Positions 26,129-35,102 of a DNA stretch of 64,000 bases are shown here, in pieces (the stretch's first letter is position 1; every line of letters starts with the position of its first letter). This stretch comes from Novosphingobium sp. MW5 (GTDB lineage: Bacteria; Pseudomonadota; Alphaproteobacteria; Sphingomonadales; Sphingomonadaceae): the NCBI GenBank assembly GCA_025938935.1, contig JAPCWB010000001.1:2294001-2358000 (forward strand). Reading direction: 5' to 3'. The translations under genes were made by a program, and so were the position numbers. The notes beneath the pieces were generated by a model, which did not search any database, was not told the DNA's origin, and was given only the letters and a program-made list of their open reading frames with translations.

Positions 26129-26784
26129 GACGGCCTCGCTGGCGTGAGTTTGGGGGGCTGCTCGGTGACCAGAAGCTGGCGGCCCTGCTGCTCGACCACC
26201 GCCGGAACTGCGCGGATGGCGAAGTGCGCGGTGAGCTTGCCGCCCTGGTCGAAGTAGAACCGGCGCTGCTTCGCCTTCATCAGTTCGAGCGGCGCGCCGC
26301 CGACCAGGATGAACTTGGCGGGCGATCGGCCGAAGCGGGCGAGTGCCCAGTCGATCTGTGTCTGGTCGTCGCCGTCAAGAAACACGAGGGAGCGCGCAGC
26401 GGCACAGTGTCGAGCGGATTGACGCGGGTACCCCGGGCGATGATCGTCCGGCCCTTGTCGTCCTTGATGTCGGCATCGACCGTGATCGTCGGATCAAAGC
26501 TCCAGCGGCGCACGGCGCTCGCGTTTCCGATCCCGGCGACCGGAGCTGGGCGGTTCACCCGCGCGATCGTGCGGCGCTTCAGTTCCTCATTGAGCCCGGC
26601 AGTCTCGCCGGTCTGCTCGAGGTGGACGAGGCGCGCATGGATCTGGGCGAGGAGGTCGGGCTCGACCACCGGCCAGACGGTGCCATGCTGGCCGTAGTCG
26701 CGCGCCTCGGCCGAGGAGGCCACAACCAGTGCACAGCGCGGTGGCGCAGAGCGGGAAGGACAAGCTCTTCACAGCGGGTGTCAT
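26125..26784 (-). pseudogene. traW: Conjugal transfer pilus assembly protein TraW, two compensating frameshifts
   Basis: ATG 26784 starts MTPAVKSLSFPLCATAL, a signal peptide that leaves frame at about 26733 (one surplus base) and resumes as ALVVASSAEARDYGQHGTVW, PVVEPDLLAQI. The body continues to NPLDTVPLRAP, where one base is missing in the GGG at 26388-26390. The original frame then gives VFLDGDDQTQIDWALARFGR, FILVGGAPLEL and YFDQGGKLTAHFAIRAVPAV. These are classic TraW features (periplasmic pilus-assembly factor that works with TrbC). Corrected length is about 219 residues. Flanking overlaps with the S26 peptidase and traU (4 bp) are intact, so two independent indels in one short gene suggest sequence error rather than decay. 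Confidence 0.85.
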
Positions 26785-27326
26785 AGGATCGGCCTCCCGA
26801 CCCCGACGACCTGCGGCTTGCAGATCCATCCGATCGCGGCGTAGCGGCTGTCGAACCCGTCCTTGTGCTCGGAGCCGACGAAGTAGCAGCCCTTGGGGAT
26901 TGTGCCGGTCGGTCCGAGCGCCAGCGGTTCGCCAAGCCGGCTCGTGAGCTTGGCGAGGGCAACCGGATTGCCATTGACGTAGAATTCGCGGTTCCGTTCG
27001 GTGACCTGGTCGCCGGCGACACCCAGCACGCGCTTGCCGAACGGTTCGGGCTTTGCGCCGAAGTGGCGCATGACGAGGCTGGAGCGCGGCGGCATGAACA
27101 CGATCAGGTCACCGCGCGTGGGCGTGCCGGTGCGGTCGAGCCAGATCGCCCAATAGGGCAGCGATGGGCTGGCGTTGATCATCAGCGCGTGGCTCTCGGC
27201 AAACCGGCTCGTCGCCGCGAGCACAAGCGCGCCAGCGCCAAGCCCCGCGAGCAGCACAAGCCGCGGCGTCCGGGTCAGCAGTCTGCCGATCCGGGACGAA
27301 TGGCGGGGCGCATCAGCGTGCGTCAT
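26781..27326 (-). CDS. S26-family signal peptidase of the conjugation system (TraF/LepB-like)
   Basis: 181 residues from ATG 27326; longer frames upstream overlap trbI and look noncoding. One N-terminal membrane segment (about 22-40, LVLLAGLGAGALVLAATS) is followed by the nucleophile region NASPSLPYW (Ser55 before Leu-Pro) and, after RGDLIVFMPP, by the general-base region GKRVLGVAGD (Lys98). C-terminal boxes include IPKGCYFVGSEHKDGFDSRY, the usual SxDSR strand. In F-like systems of alphaproteobacteria such peptidases mature the pilin or other exported Tra proteins, as RP4 TraF does. It sits between trbI (14-bp overlap) and traW (4-bp overlap). Confidence 0.9.
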   Translation of the reverse strand: MTHADAPRHSSRIGRLLTRTPRLVLLAGLGAGALVLAATSRFAESHALMINASPSLPYWAIWLDRTGTPTRGDLIVFMPPRSSLVMRHFGAKPEPFGKRVLGVAGDQVTERNREFYVNGNPVALAKLTSRLGEPLALGPTGTIPKGCYFVGSEHKDGFDSRYAAIGWICKPQVVGVGRPIL

Positions 27327-27729
27327 GGCTCGCTGCTCCTGGTGCTGTGAGCCGGCGCGCAACGTCGGCGCGGACCTGCTCGGTGAGATCCGGGACGCCG
27401 CCCGAGACCACGGCCTCGGCGACGAGCACGGTGCGGCCATCCTTGCCCAGCGCCTCGACCGAGGCCTCGACCGCCTTGAGGTAGGCGGCGACGCGGGCCT
27501 GGGTCTCCTCGGCGGGGCGGCCCGAACGGGCCTCGGCTTCGACGAAGTCGCCCATGACGCGTGAGAGCTGGACCGTGACCACTTCGCGGTGCTGCAGGGT
27601 TACGATCTCGCGGGTCGCCCAGGCACCCCATAGCACCGAGGTGAGCATCGAGCCGGCGAGGACCAAGGCGGTCGGCGAAAGTCCGGCGAAGCGGCGCGAG
27701 AGGCTCGATGTTGCCATAATGTTCTTCAT
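27313..27729 (-). CDS. trbI: Type-F conjugative transfer protein TrbI
   Basis: 138 residues from ATG 27729 (AAGGAAAG ribosome site). One transmembrane helix at about residues 18-38 (LSPTALVLAGSMLTSVLWGA) is followed by an alpha-helical periplasmic part with VTVQLSRVMGDFVEAEAR and DLTEQVRADVARRL. This matches the small F-type TrbI family, an inner-membrane protein that influences pilus outgrowth. It overlaps its neighbours at both ends (4 bp with the upstream membrane protein gene, 14 bp with the S26 peptidase). An internal Met at residue 5 is a possible alternative start. Confidence 0.85.
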   Translation of the reverse strand: MKNIMATSSLSRRFAGLSPTALVLAGSMLTSVLWGAWATREIVTLQHREVVTVQLSRVMGDFVEAEARSGRPAEETQARVAAYLKAVEASVEALGKDGRTVLVAEAVVSGGVPDLTEQVRADVARRLTAPGAASHDAR

Positions 27730-28196
27730 GAGACTTTCCTTGCCGTCTTGAGGCCATCGCTGACTTCATCGAGGAAGCGTGGCAGCCGCCAGGCGGCGAC
27801 CGCGGTGGCGAGCGCAACAAGCACCCAGCTTGCTTGGGCAGCGAAGGCATATTGGCGGTCGGGGGTGGCATCGGCGTAGGCCCCGAACAGCGAGCCCAGG
27901 AAGACCAGGCTCTTGTCCATATGCCCGCCGGTCAGCAGCAGCAGGAACATCAGCGGCAGCCCCATCGCGATGATCCAGCAGGCCATCAGGTAAAGGCCCG
28001 ACTTAATCACGATGTAGCAGCAGTCGGCACCAAGCCCCCACCAGTGGCGCCGCGCGGGCGGGGCCGACTTGCGCGGCGGGCGGGGCAGGTCGTCGCCGTT
28101 CTCGACGGCGGCGATGAACGGCGCGTGCGGCCGCCAATCGGGCTCGGGGTGCACGTCGACCTCGCGGTCGAACGGGTAATTCATTTGGTGCGGCAT
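27726..28196 (-). CDS. Tra-operon inner-membrane protein of unknown function
   Basis: 156 residues from ATG 28196 (MPHQMNYPFDREVDVHPEPD); Met 28184 is an alternative. The N-terminal 60 residues are soluble and Pro-rich. Hydrophobic segments follow at about 80-100 (YIVIKSGLYLMACWIIAMGL and LMFLLLL) and 125-140 (ASWVLVALATAVAAWRL), and the C-terminus ends DEVSDGLKTARKVS. I recognise no named family, although the place between traC and trbI is often taken by a similar membrane protein in sphingomonad tra operons. Longer frames extending to 28994 lie antisense-like within traC and are not credible. It probably contributes to the inner-membrane part of the T4SS. Confidence 0.7.
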   Translation of the reverse strand: MPHQMNYPFDREVDVHPEPDWRPHAPFIAAVENGDDLPRPPRKSAPPARRHWWGLGADCCYIVIKSGLYLMACWIIAMGLPLMFLLLLTGGHMDKSLVFLGSLFGAYADATPDRQYAFAAQASWVLVALATAVAAWRLPRFLDEVSDGLKTARKVS

Positions 28197-28228
28197 GGGA
28201 CTTCTGGTCCTCCTGTTTGCGTGGGGTT

Positions 28229-30775
28229 TCATTGGATTTCGGGGAAGGCGATGCGTTCGATCGCATCGGCGAGCTGGTGGCCGCGGGCGATCTCGGCATC
28301 GATCGCCGCGAACGTTGCGGGCGAACTCGAGAACAGCGTTGCGGAATAGTCGTCGAGCACGAGCCGGCCGATCGCCTCGGTCTCCGGGCCCTTGATGAAC
28401 ACCTCGGAGTAGGCCGAACCCGACCGCTTGAGGCTGCGGATCAGCGTTTCGGTGCGCTCGTCCATGTCGAGGCGTTTGCTCGCCTTGAAGTCGGCGATGG
28501 TCTCGGGCTTCTGCTGGAGGATGAGCATCCAGTCGCTGTTCTCGAGCGCAGCCGTCGCCCCGTCGGACTTGTAGTAGTCGTTGAGGCTCTGGGTCGCGGT
28601 CGCGAGCGCGCCGCCGTACTTGCGGCAGGTGCGGGCATAGGTCTCGACGAACTCGCCCATCGAGCCGCCCTTGAGCATCGACCAGGCCTCGTCGATCAGC
28701 AGCAGCTTGCGAACCGAGCGCGGGCTGCGGGTCATCGCCTGGCTGGTCATGAACATGATCGCCGAAAGCACCACCGAGCGCAGCTCCTCGCGGGTCGCGA
28801 GGTCGGACATCTCGAACACGGTGAAATCGGCTTCGAGATCGAGGCTCGCCTGGCCCTCGAAGAACTGCGCGTAAGTGCCTCCGGCGGTGAACGGCCCCAA
28901 TGATGTGGCGAGGTCTGCGGCGGTTTCGTTGTCCATCGCAGCGAGGCAGAGGCCGACCTTGGTGACACTGGCGCTGGGCCCATGCTCGGACCAAACCAGG
29001 TTGACCGCGCGGTCGATCAGGCCGCGCTCGGTATCGGTGAGCCTTGCGACATGGCGCGCCATCTGGCCGACGATGGCTTTGACCATCGCGAAGCAGTCGA
29101 GGCGGTAGTCTTCGTCATCAGCCGCGCGCGCGGCGTCGATCATCGAGAATGGATTGAGGCAGAACCCCGAGGCGAGGGTGAATTCGATGAATCGCCCGCC
29201 CTGAAGCTTGACCGAATGTTCGAAGCTGCGGCCGTCGTCGATCACCACGACCTTCGCACCCGCTCCGCGCAGCGCCGCGCACATTTCCTGGAGGAGTACC
29301 GATTTGCCCGAGCCCGACTTGCCGCAGATCGCGACGTTGTGGTTGCCTGCCTCGTTCTCGAACGGCGACCAGTAGAACGGTTGGCCGCGCCGCCCGACGA
29401 ACAGCAGGTGCGGCACCGGGCCGCCGAGATACTCGCCCTGCAGCGGCGCGATGTTGGCGGCCGTGGTCGAGAGCAGCGTCTTGAAGCGTTTGAGGCGCTC
29501 CATGTCGCTGCCGAGTCCGTCGGCGAGAGTAAGCGGCATGGCGGCGAGCAGCCCCTGAATCTGGAGATAGCGCTCGTCCGAGAGATCCCAGCCTGCCGCC
29601 TTGTAGATCGACTTGACCGCCCGCTCGTGGCGGTCGCCCTGGCCGAGCGGTGACCAGGTGGTGATCCCGTAGAACACCCGGACCAGGCGGCGGCCCTCCC
29701 GGAGTTCGGCCTGGACGTGCTGCCATTCAGCCGATTGCTCGGCGATCCGCGGCAGGAACCGCGCGCTGCGGGTCTGCGACAGGCTGGTGGTGCGCATGAA
29801 TTTGAATCCGGCCTTGGCGGCGGCGGCTTCCTGGTCGGGGTAGACGAGGCACAGCATGGTCGCCGCAGGGCAGGGAAACCGCAGCTTGTCGGTGAAGAGA
29901 TCGCCGATCAGCCGCGCGCATTCGTGCGGCGCCCAGCGCGGCGGCATGTTGCGCACCGCAAAATGCCTTACGTCGAAACGGTCGGGATAGACCGCGCCGA
30001 TCTCGGGCACGCCCTGGTTGTGGACGCCGGTGGCACGGAATCGCTCGGTGCCGAGTTCGATCCGGTCTTCGCGCACCAGGAGCTCGATGTCGCGGCGGAT
30101 CGCCTGATTGGCGATCGGGTCATTGGGATTGTAGGGCACCGCATCGTCCTGCGGCGCGGTGGTCGGCGAGGTCAGATCGTCGAGCAGCGCGATCAGATCG
30201 TGCGGCTCGTATTCGACCACGCCTAGATTGAGCGACTTCAGCATCGCGATCAGCCCCTCGCGGGCGTGGGTGAGCTCTTCGTTGCTCACCGCCTTCGCTG
30301 CAGGTACGCCGAGCGAGATCACCACCTGGTGCGCACGGGCGTGGAAGGGGGCATCGCTGGCGCCCGATTTCCAGACCATCGAATAGAGCTTCTTCGCGCG
30401 GTGGCGCGCGATCGCCTCGTAGACCCCGCCCTGTTCGTAGCGGGGCGCGAACCACGGCGCGACGATCCGGCTGATCCGGGGGCTGGCGAGATGGAGGATC
30501 TGCAGACAGGAGCCGGCCGGCAGGCCTTCGGAGAAGAACGCGCCCAGGATTTCGCCGGTGCGTTCGTCGGCGCCGATCAGCGGGGTCACGCCGAGCACGA
30601 AACCTTTCGAGCGGGCGTTGACGTAGAGCCGGCTCGTGGGATCGTAGACCCGGTATGGGAGCCAATCCGAGAGCATGTCGAGCATCAGCGCTGGCCGGCC
30701 TGCCTCGATCTGCTCGGCATCGCCGAGCAGGCCTGCAAGCAGGCGGTCGCGCAAGGTTCCGAACGAAAGCGCCAT
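28229..30775 (-). CDS. traC: F-type T4SS ATPase TraC (VirB4 family)
   Basis: 848 residues. TraC is the VirB4-like cytoplasmic ATPase that powers pilus assembly. The N-terminal half matches the TraC_F_IV domain (LPYRVYDPTSRLYVNARSKG, FVLGVTPLIGADERTGEIL). The Walker A motif GKSGSGKS lies at about residues 485-492, followed by KVVVIDDGRSFEHSVK. The Walker B region reads KLLLIDEAWSML near residue 705, and ATQSLNDYY is the conserved sensor region. Length is typical (F TraC 875). The start overlaps the traV stop by one base, and the gene is intact. No signal peptide. Confidence 0.95.
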   Translation of the reverse strand: MALSFGTLRDRLLAGLLGDAEQIEAGRPALMLDMLSDWLPYRVYDPTSRLYVNARSKGFVLGVTPLIGADERTGEILGAFFSEGLPAGSCLQILHLASPRISRIVAPWFAPRYEQGGVYEAIARHRAKKLYSMVWKSGASDAPFHARAHQVVISLGVPAAKAVSNEELTHAREGLIAMLKSLNLGVVEYEPHDLIALLDDLTSPTTAPQDDAVPYNPNDPIANQAIRRDIELLVREDRIELGTERFRATGVHNQGVPEIGAVYPDRFDVRHFAVRNMPPRWAPHECARLIGDLFTDKLRFPCPAATMLCLVYPDQEAAAAKAGFKFMRTTSLSQTRSARFLPRIAEQSAEWQHVQAELREGRRLVRVFYGITTWSPLGQGDRHERAVKSIYKAAGWDLSDERYLQIQGLLAAMPLTLADGLGSDMERLKRFKTLLSTTAANIAPLQGEYLGGPVPHLLFVGRRGQPFYWSPFENEAGNHNVAICGKSGSGKSVLLQEMCAALRGAGAKVVVIDDGRSFEHSVKLQGGRFIEFTLASGFCLNPFSMIDAARAADDEDYRLDCFAMVKAIVGQMARHVARLTDTERGLIDRAVNLVWSEHGPSASVTKVGLCLAAMDNETAADLATSLGPFTAGGTYAQFFEGQASLDLEADFTVFEMSDLATREELRSVVLSAIMFMTSQAMTRSPRSVRKLLLIDEAWSMLKGGSMGEFVETYARTCRKYGGALATATQSLNDYYKSDGATAALENSDWMLILQQKPETIADFKASKRLDMDERTETLIRSLKRSGSAYSEVFIKGPETEAIGRLVLDDYSATLFSSSPATFAAIDAEIARGHQLADAIERIAFPEIQ

Positions 30776-31548
30776 CAGTTGGGATCCTTCTTCGGAAGGG
30801 CCTTGGCCTCAGCTTGGGCCTTCAGCGCCTTGGCGGCTTCGATCGCTGCCGCGCTCGGCCAGACGCGCTGAACTTCCTCCGAGGACCGGGGAGCCCGCTC
30901 ATGCCGAGTGGGGGACATGGTGGGCTCCCCGGCGGCCGACGAAGCCTGAACAGGATCGGCAACGTCGGCTTGGGCCTCGCCGCCCGGGGAGGGGAGGACA
31001 AGCGGCGAGGAAGGGATGAAGGGATTGGAGGCTGCGGGAGCACTGACTTCGGGAGACAGGGGCGCGGGGTTCGCATTAGCGTCGACGTCGGTCTTGTGCG
31101 AAGCATCAGCGGCGCGGCGGGCCTGGTCCTTGAGTGCCTGACGCAGCGCGCGCATCGTGCCTTTGGACTCGGTCACTTTGTCGGCGCTGAGTTCGCCCGC
31201 CCAGCGTGCCGCCTCGACCACCGTCCAGACCGTAGCTTCGTCGTGCAGCGTGCCCGAGGCGTCGACGTGCGCCGGGAACACGACCTTCAAGGTGCGCTCG
31301 CCGGTCCGGGCATTATCGGCCGCGGCCACAGCCACGCGCTGGCGGACTGCCGCGAGATCATTGCTTTCGGCCTTGACCAGTTCGCGGATGGCCTTGGCAT
31401 CAACTTCGCTGAGGGGCTGGCAGCCAGCCTTCGGTACGCGGCACGAGAAATCGCCCGCGATATTGGTGCCGAGATGGGTGCAGCCAGCGAGGCTGAGCGC
31501 AAGACTGATGTTGGCGAAGGTGAGCGGGATTGAGCGGTGCATGAGCAT
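30775..31548 (-). CDS. traV: Conjugal transfer outer-membrane lipoprotein TraV
   Basis: 257 residues from ATG 31548, which overlaps the dsbC stop as TAATG; Met 31542 is an alternative. The signal ends in a lipobox, LALSLAGC, so the mature protein is lipidated at Cys and anchored in the outer membrane. Next come HLGTNIAGDFSCRVPKAGC with a conserved Cys pair, as in TraV (VirB7-like), which forms the outer-membrane core complex with TraK and TraB. The C-terminal half is a long Pro/Ala-rich and charged tail, more extended than in F TraV (171 residues). It ends one base into traC. Confidence 0.85.
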   Translation of the reverse strand: MLMHRSIPLTFANISLALSLAGCTHLGTNIAGDFSCRVPKAGCQPLSEVDAKAIRELVKAESNDLAAVRQRVAVAAADNARTGERTLKVVFPAHVDASGTLHDEATVWTVVEAARWAGELSADKVTESKGTMRALRQALKDQARRAADASHKTDVDANANPAPLSPEVSAPAASNPFIPSSPLVLPSPGGEAQADVADPVQASSAAGEPTMSPTRHERAPRSSEEVQRVWPSAAAIEAAKALKAQAEAKALPKKDPN

Positions 31549-32414
31549 TATCCTTGGGGCTGAGTAGGGGAGAGGAAGGCGCGCAGCGCGGCGGCGTCGC
31601 GGTAGCCCTCGATCACCGCTCCATCGGACGGGCGGACGATCACCGGCGTGCCATTGAAGCCGTGGGCCTTGGCAAAGGCCTCGTTGGCATCGAGCCCGCG
31701 CGTGTCGCAAGGAGCTGGATTGGAGAGCGCGAGCCCGGAATAGGCGACATGAAGGCTCGCCTCCTGGTTCGCCGAGCACAGCACGCGCTCGGCATCTTTG
31801 CGTGCCTCAGCCCCGAAGATCGAAATCGGGCGTTCCTCGACCCGCGCGCCGATTGCCTTGAGCTGCGCCGAGAGCTTCTTGCAGTAGCCGCAGTGGAAAT
31901 CGGAGAAGACCGTGACCCCGGGGCCATTCGCAGGTCCCCAGGTGACCGCGCCATTGGCGGGGAGCCCGGCCAGCGACACCTGTTTCGGCGCACTCTTGGT
32001 CTGGGGCTGCGCGTCCTCACCGTCACCGCCGCCGCGCCGGGCGGCCCCGGCAGCGAGCAGGTCGGGATTGAGCGCCAGCAGCCGCGCCGCGGTCAGATCC
32101 TGCCGCGCCTCCATGTCATAGACCCGGCCGATCACCAGGTACTTGGCGCGGGCATCGACATAGAACAGCGTGGTCTTCGAGGCCACTTCGCACAGGCCGC
32201 CAAGCCCCTCGCAGTTGATCGCATCGATCGGGGTCTTGGGGAGGCGCAGCTTGAGCGCCGCCTTGACCTTGGCGAGATCGGGCGAACCGATGCTACTGGC
32301 CGCGAAATGGGCAGCGCCCCATCCGGTGGCGCCAGAGAGCAGGGCCAGTGCGGCCACGCCGAGGGCGAGTTTTGGCCAGCGGCGCTGAGCCCGCGAATGC
32401 AGTCCTTCGATCAT
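31548..32414 (-). CDS. dsbC: DsbC-family thiol:disulfide isomerase of the tra operon
   Basis: 288 residues. A membrane or signal segment (about 15-35, LALGVAALALLSGATGWGAA) is followed by a DsbC dimerisation-like domain (INCEGLGGLCEVASKTTLFY) and a thioredoxin fold with VTVFSDFHCGYCKKLSAQLK, active site CGYC, and the cis-Pro region GFNGTPVIV. It probably isomerises disulfides in the Cys-rich exported Tra proteins (TraN, TraU, TraH), which all lie in this operon. It overlaps traB by 4 bp upstream, and its stop is linked with the traV start. The gene is intact. Confidence 0.9.
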   Translation of the reverse strand: MIEGLHSRAQRRWPKLALGVAALALLSGATGWGAAHFAASSIGSPDLAKVKAALKLRLPKTPIDAINCEGLGGLCEVASKTTLFYVDARAKYLVIGRVYDMEARQDLTAARLLALNPDLLAAGAARRGGGDGEDAQPQTKSAPKQVSLAGLPANGAVTWGPANGPGVTVFSDFHCGYCKKLSAQLKAIGARVEERPISIFGAEARKDAERVLCSANQEASLHVAYSGLALSNPAPCDTRGLDANEAFAKAHGFNGTPVIVRPSDGAVIEGYRDAAALRAFLSPTQPQG

Positions 32415-33775
32415 TTGGAATTCCTCACGTAAACGCCGTCGAGGAAAACGACCTCGACCTCGATGCCGGTCGGCATCTCGACAACGGGCTGGTATTGTTC
32501 GGCGCGCTCGATGAGGTACTTGCTCACCGTATCGGCCGCATCGGCAGCGCCCTGGCCGAGCCCGCCGCCGAGAATGTCGCCGGCAGAAAGCTTGGCCTTG
32601 GAACCATCGGGATTGGTGCGGGTGCTAGAGAACACCGAATTGGCATTGGCCGAGAAGCCGCGTCCGAACCCGCCGACGATCCCTGCCAGCAGCGCCTGGG
32701 AGACCAGGTTGCCCTCGCGGCTGACAACGCGGCCGCGCACTCCGGACTTGCCGGCAAACGAGATGAAGCCCTTGACCTCGCTGACAGCGACGCGCCCGCC
32801 GGGCTGGTCGCAGGTCATCCGGGCGAGCTTCACATAGACCTTCTCGCTCGAGAGATCGCCGCGCGCCGCGCCGTTGATCACGCAGCCCTCAAGCCGGGTG
32901 GTCAGCACGCGGCCGTTCTGCAGCACCGAGCGGGCCGGGCCGGTAATGCGCAGCACCACGGGCAGCGGGTCGGTCTGGCTGGCAACCCCGGCCGAGGCAT
33001 CGACCCCGACGATCACCCGCGCCCGCGCGTAGGAATTGGGCGGCAGGTAATCGGGCGAATCCTCGACCACCAGCGGCGGGACATCGGCGCGGGCCAGTTT
33101 GACCCCGGCGCCTGCACCCTTGTCACCGCTGAAGGTCATCAGCTTGACCTCGGCGGGCGGCGGAGCGCCATCGGCACCAGGGTTTCCCGGAGCCGGGGTG
33201 CCAGCACTCGGCGGCGTGCCAGCGGCCCCTCGGGCATCGTAGCCGCCAGCGCGGGGACCGTAGGCGGGCATAGCTGCGGCATTGGGAGCGGGCGTGGCGG
33301 CCTGCGTCTGCAGCTGGTTCTTGAGCGCCACGTTTTCGGCCGAGATCGCATCGATCGCCGCCTGACCATCGGTGCGCATGGCCTGGTTCTCGGCCTTGAG
33401 TGCAGCCAGTTCGGCTTCCATCTCGGGACGCATCACCGCGCTGTCCTTCAGCGCCTTCTGCTCGCGGGCAACCGCACCCAACTGATTGCCGTAGACAGTC
33501 GTGAATTCGCGCTGTGACAGGTTGCGATTGACCAGGCTGGCGGTCTCGATCGTCTCGGCGTCGCCTTCCTGATGCACCTTCTTCGCGTGATCGCTGCCGA
33601 AGATGATCCAGCTGGTGCCTGCAAGGATCACCGTCGCGATTCCTGCAAGCAGCATCCGCTGGCGCTTGGCGGTGCGCTCGTTGAGCTGGCCGACACTGCT
33701 CGGCTCGTGGCCCTCGGGCCGCGTCCCGGCAGCGGTCTTACCGCCCTCTGCCTGCTGTGATGCCTGATCAGTCAT
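32411..33775 (-). CDS. traB: Conjugal transfer protein TraB (VirB10-like core complex)
   Basis: 454 residues from ATG 33775 (MTDQASQQAEGG); the longer GTG frame lies inside traK. An N-terminal cytoplasmic tail is followed by one transmembrane helix (about 41-58, MLLAGIATVILAGTSWIIFG), a coiled-coil region (about 95-160, with EAELAALKAENQAM), a Pro/Gly-rich spacer, and the VirB10-like beta domain (LPPNSYARARVIVGVDASAG, LEGCVINGAARGDLSSEKVY, then GFISFAGKSGVRGRVVSREG). TraB bridges the inner and outer membranes and contacts TraK and TraV. It overlaps traK by 8 bp and dsbC by 4 bp. Confidence 0.92.
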   Translation of the reverse strand: MTDQASQQAEGGKTAAGTRPEGHEPSSVGQLNERTAKRQRMLLAGIATVILAGTSWIIFGSDHAKKVHQEGDAETIETASLVNRNLSQREFTTVYGNQLGAVAREQKALKDSAVMRPEMEAELAALKAENQAMRTDGQAAIDAISAENVALKNQLQTQAATPAPNAAAMPAYGPRAGGYDARGAAGTPPSAGTPAPGNPGADGAPPPAEVKLMTFSGDKGAGAGVKLARADVPPLVVEDSPDYLPPNSYARARVIVGVDASAGVASQTDPLPVVLRITGPARSVLQNGRVLTTRLEGCVINGAARGDLSSEKVYVKLARMTCDQPGGRVAVSEVKGFISFAGKSGVRGRVVSREGNLVSQALLAGIVGGFGRGFSANANSVFSSTRTNPDGSKAKLSAGDILGGGLGQGAADAADTVSKYLIERAEQYQPVVEMPTGIEVEVVFLDGVYVRNSK

Positions 33776-34520
33776 GACCCTGCTCCCCGTTCGGACCGAC
33801 GAGATAAGCCGTGGTGGCAGCGCCGGGTTCGAGCGTGGGCCGGGCGATCGACACCGCGAGCGCACCTGCGCCGGCGAGATCCTTTTCGGCCACCGTCAGC
33901 GGCTTGGTTCCGCGGTTGGCGAGACGGATGACTTTCCCTGCAAGCGCCGCGCCGCGATATTCGGCGATCAGCTGGACTTCGAGCGCGCCGATGCGGCTCG
34001 GCAGCGCGGCAGGCTGGCTGATCTCGAAGCCTTCGATCGTCTTCTGGCCGGCCATAGCCTGAACGAGGCGCACAGCGGCTTCGTCCTGGCCGGTCTGGCT
34101 CTCCCAGCGGCCCGCGTCGCCCTTGTCGAGTGCGGGGTTGGTGATAAACACCTGGGCGGCTTCGATCTTGTCGATCGAGCACGAGAACTTGTAGACGTAG
34201 CCCGCCTTGGTGGTGGCGAAGAAGCTGATCCGATTGGCGGCGAAAGTCTCGGGCACCGATACATAGATGTCGCCGCGCACGGGCTCGTGGGTCACCGCGA
34301 AATCGTTGTAGGGAAAACCGCTCGAGATCTTCGATACGCTCGCGAACTGGTCGCCGGTCAGCGCGAAGCGGGTGAGCTCGCGCGCCGAGACCGAGCAGGC
34401 AACCGTGCCGCCGTCGGCGCTTTCTTTGAACTGGTCGGCCAGCGCCGGGCTGGCCAGCGCGAGCAGCGAGGCAGCGAGCGCGATCATGGGCGCGCGCCGG
34501 GTCGAATGAGGCGACATCAC
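33768..34520 (-). CDS. traK: Type-F conjugative transfer secretin TraK
   Basis: 250 residues with a signal peptide (about 1-28, MIALAASLLALASPALAD). TraK is the VirB9/secretin-like periplasmic to outer-membrane part of the core complex. Recognisable are DGGTVACSVSARELTRFALT, AVTHEPVRGDIYVSVPE and FFATTKAGYVYKFSC near the middle, then GFEISQPAALPSRIGALEVQ and a C-terminal beta domain. It starts 4 bp before the traE stop and its 3' end overlaps traB by 8 bp. The length agrees with the family (about 240). No internal defects. Confidence 0.92.
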   Translation of the reverse strand: MMSPHSTRRAPMIALAASLLALASPALADQFKESADGGTVACSVSARELTRFALTGDQFASVSKISSGFPYNDFAVTHEPVRGDIYVSVPETFAANRISFFATTKAGYVYKFSCSIDKIEAAQVFITNPALDKGDAGRWESQTGQDEAAVRLVQAMAGQKTIEGFEISQPAALPSRIGALEVQLIAEYRGAALAGKVIRLANRGTKPLTVAEKDLAGAGALAVSIARPTLEPGAATTAYLVGPNGEQGHD

Positions 34521-35089
34521 TTGGACTCCTTGGCTGTGTCGTCACTGGGAAGTTGGACGAACCCGGAAAGGCCGAGGCGCAGGCCCTGGTAGGTCCAGCT
34601 GAACCGAAACCGCCGTTCGTCGCTGCCGATCACGGTCGCACCGACGAAGGTCTTGAGCGTCCCCTTGACCTCGGAGGTGAGGGCGGTGGGATCGACCTTG
34701 ATCTCCCTGATCACGAAGGCCTGCGTCACGTCCGAGCCGCGCTGCTCTTCAACGATCTTCATCAGCTCGCCCTTGAGCGTGCCGTTTGCAGCGGGATCGG
34801 CGAGCTCGAGGATCTGGCTCATCCAGTAGTCCAACCCTTCGGGGCTGCGGTTGAGCAGCATCAGCGCGGCATCGCGGGTGATGAACTCCATGTACTGCGC
34901 GGAAACCCCCGCGCTCGACACGGTGAGCGGCGCACGGACAGTCGGGACCAGCACGACCTCGCGGTCGCGGGTCGCGGCGAAACCGCCGGCGACGATGAGG
35001 GCAACCGCGAGCCCGGCACTGGTCAGCGCGAACAGGTTGCGCTGCCTGAGCAGCGCCTGGCTGCGTTCATGGGAAATCTGGACGAGCAT
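34517..35089 (-). CDS. traE: Conjugal transfer protein TraE (VirB5/8-like)
   Basis: 190 residues. One N-terminal transmembrane helix (about 20-40, LFALTSAGLAVALIVAGGFA) is followed by a periplasmic domain with EVVLVPTVRAPLTVSSAGVS, QYMEFITRDAALMLLNRSPE and FRFSWTYQGLRLGLSGFVQL. This is the TraE family, an inner-membrane-anchored T4SS component. It lies 13 bp downstream of traL and overlaps traK by 4 bp. Length is typical (F TraE 188). Confidence 0.93.
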   Translation of the reverse strand: MLVQISHERSQALLRQRNLFALTSAGLAVALIVAGGFAATRDREVVLVPTVRAPLTVSSAGVSAQYMEFITRDAALMLLNRSPEGLDYWMSQILELADPAANGTLKGELMKIVEEQRGSDVTQAFVIREIKVDPTALTSEVKGTLKTFVGATVIGSDERRFRFSWTYQGLRLGLSGFVQLPSDDTAKESK

Positions 35090-35102
35090 GGTGTGTCTCC
35101 CC

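Noticed and set aside
28197-28994. Long N-terminal extension of the membrane protein between traC and trbI
   Set aside because: It overlaps traC out of frame and is Arg/Pro-rich; the real protein begins near 28196.
32348-33517. A 389-codon open frame on the plus strand
   Set aside because: Antisense shadow of traB; composition His/Arg/Gly-rich and no ribosome site.
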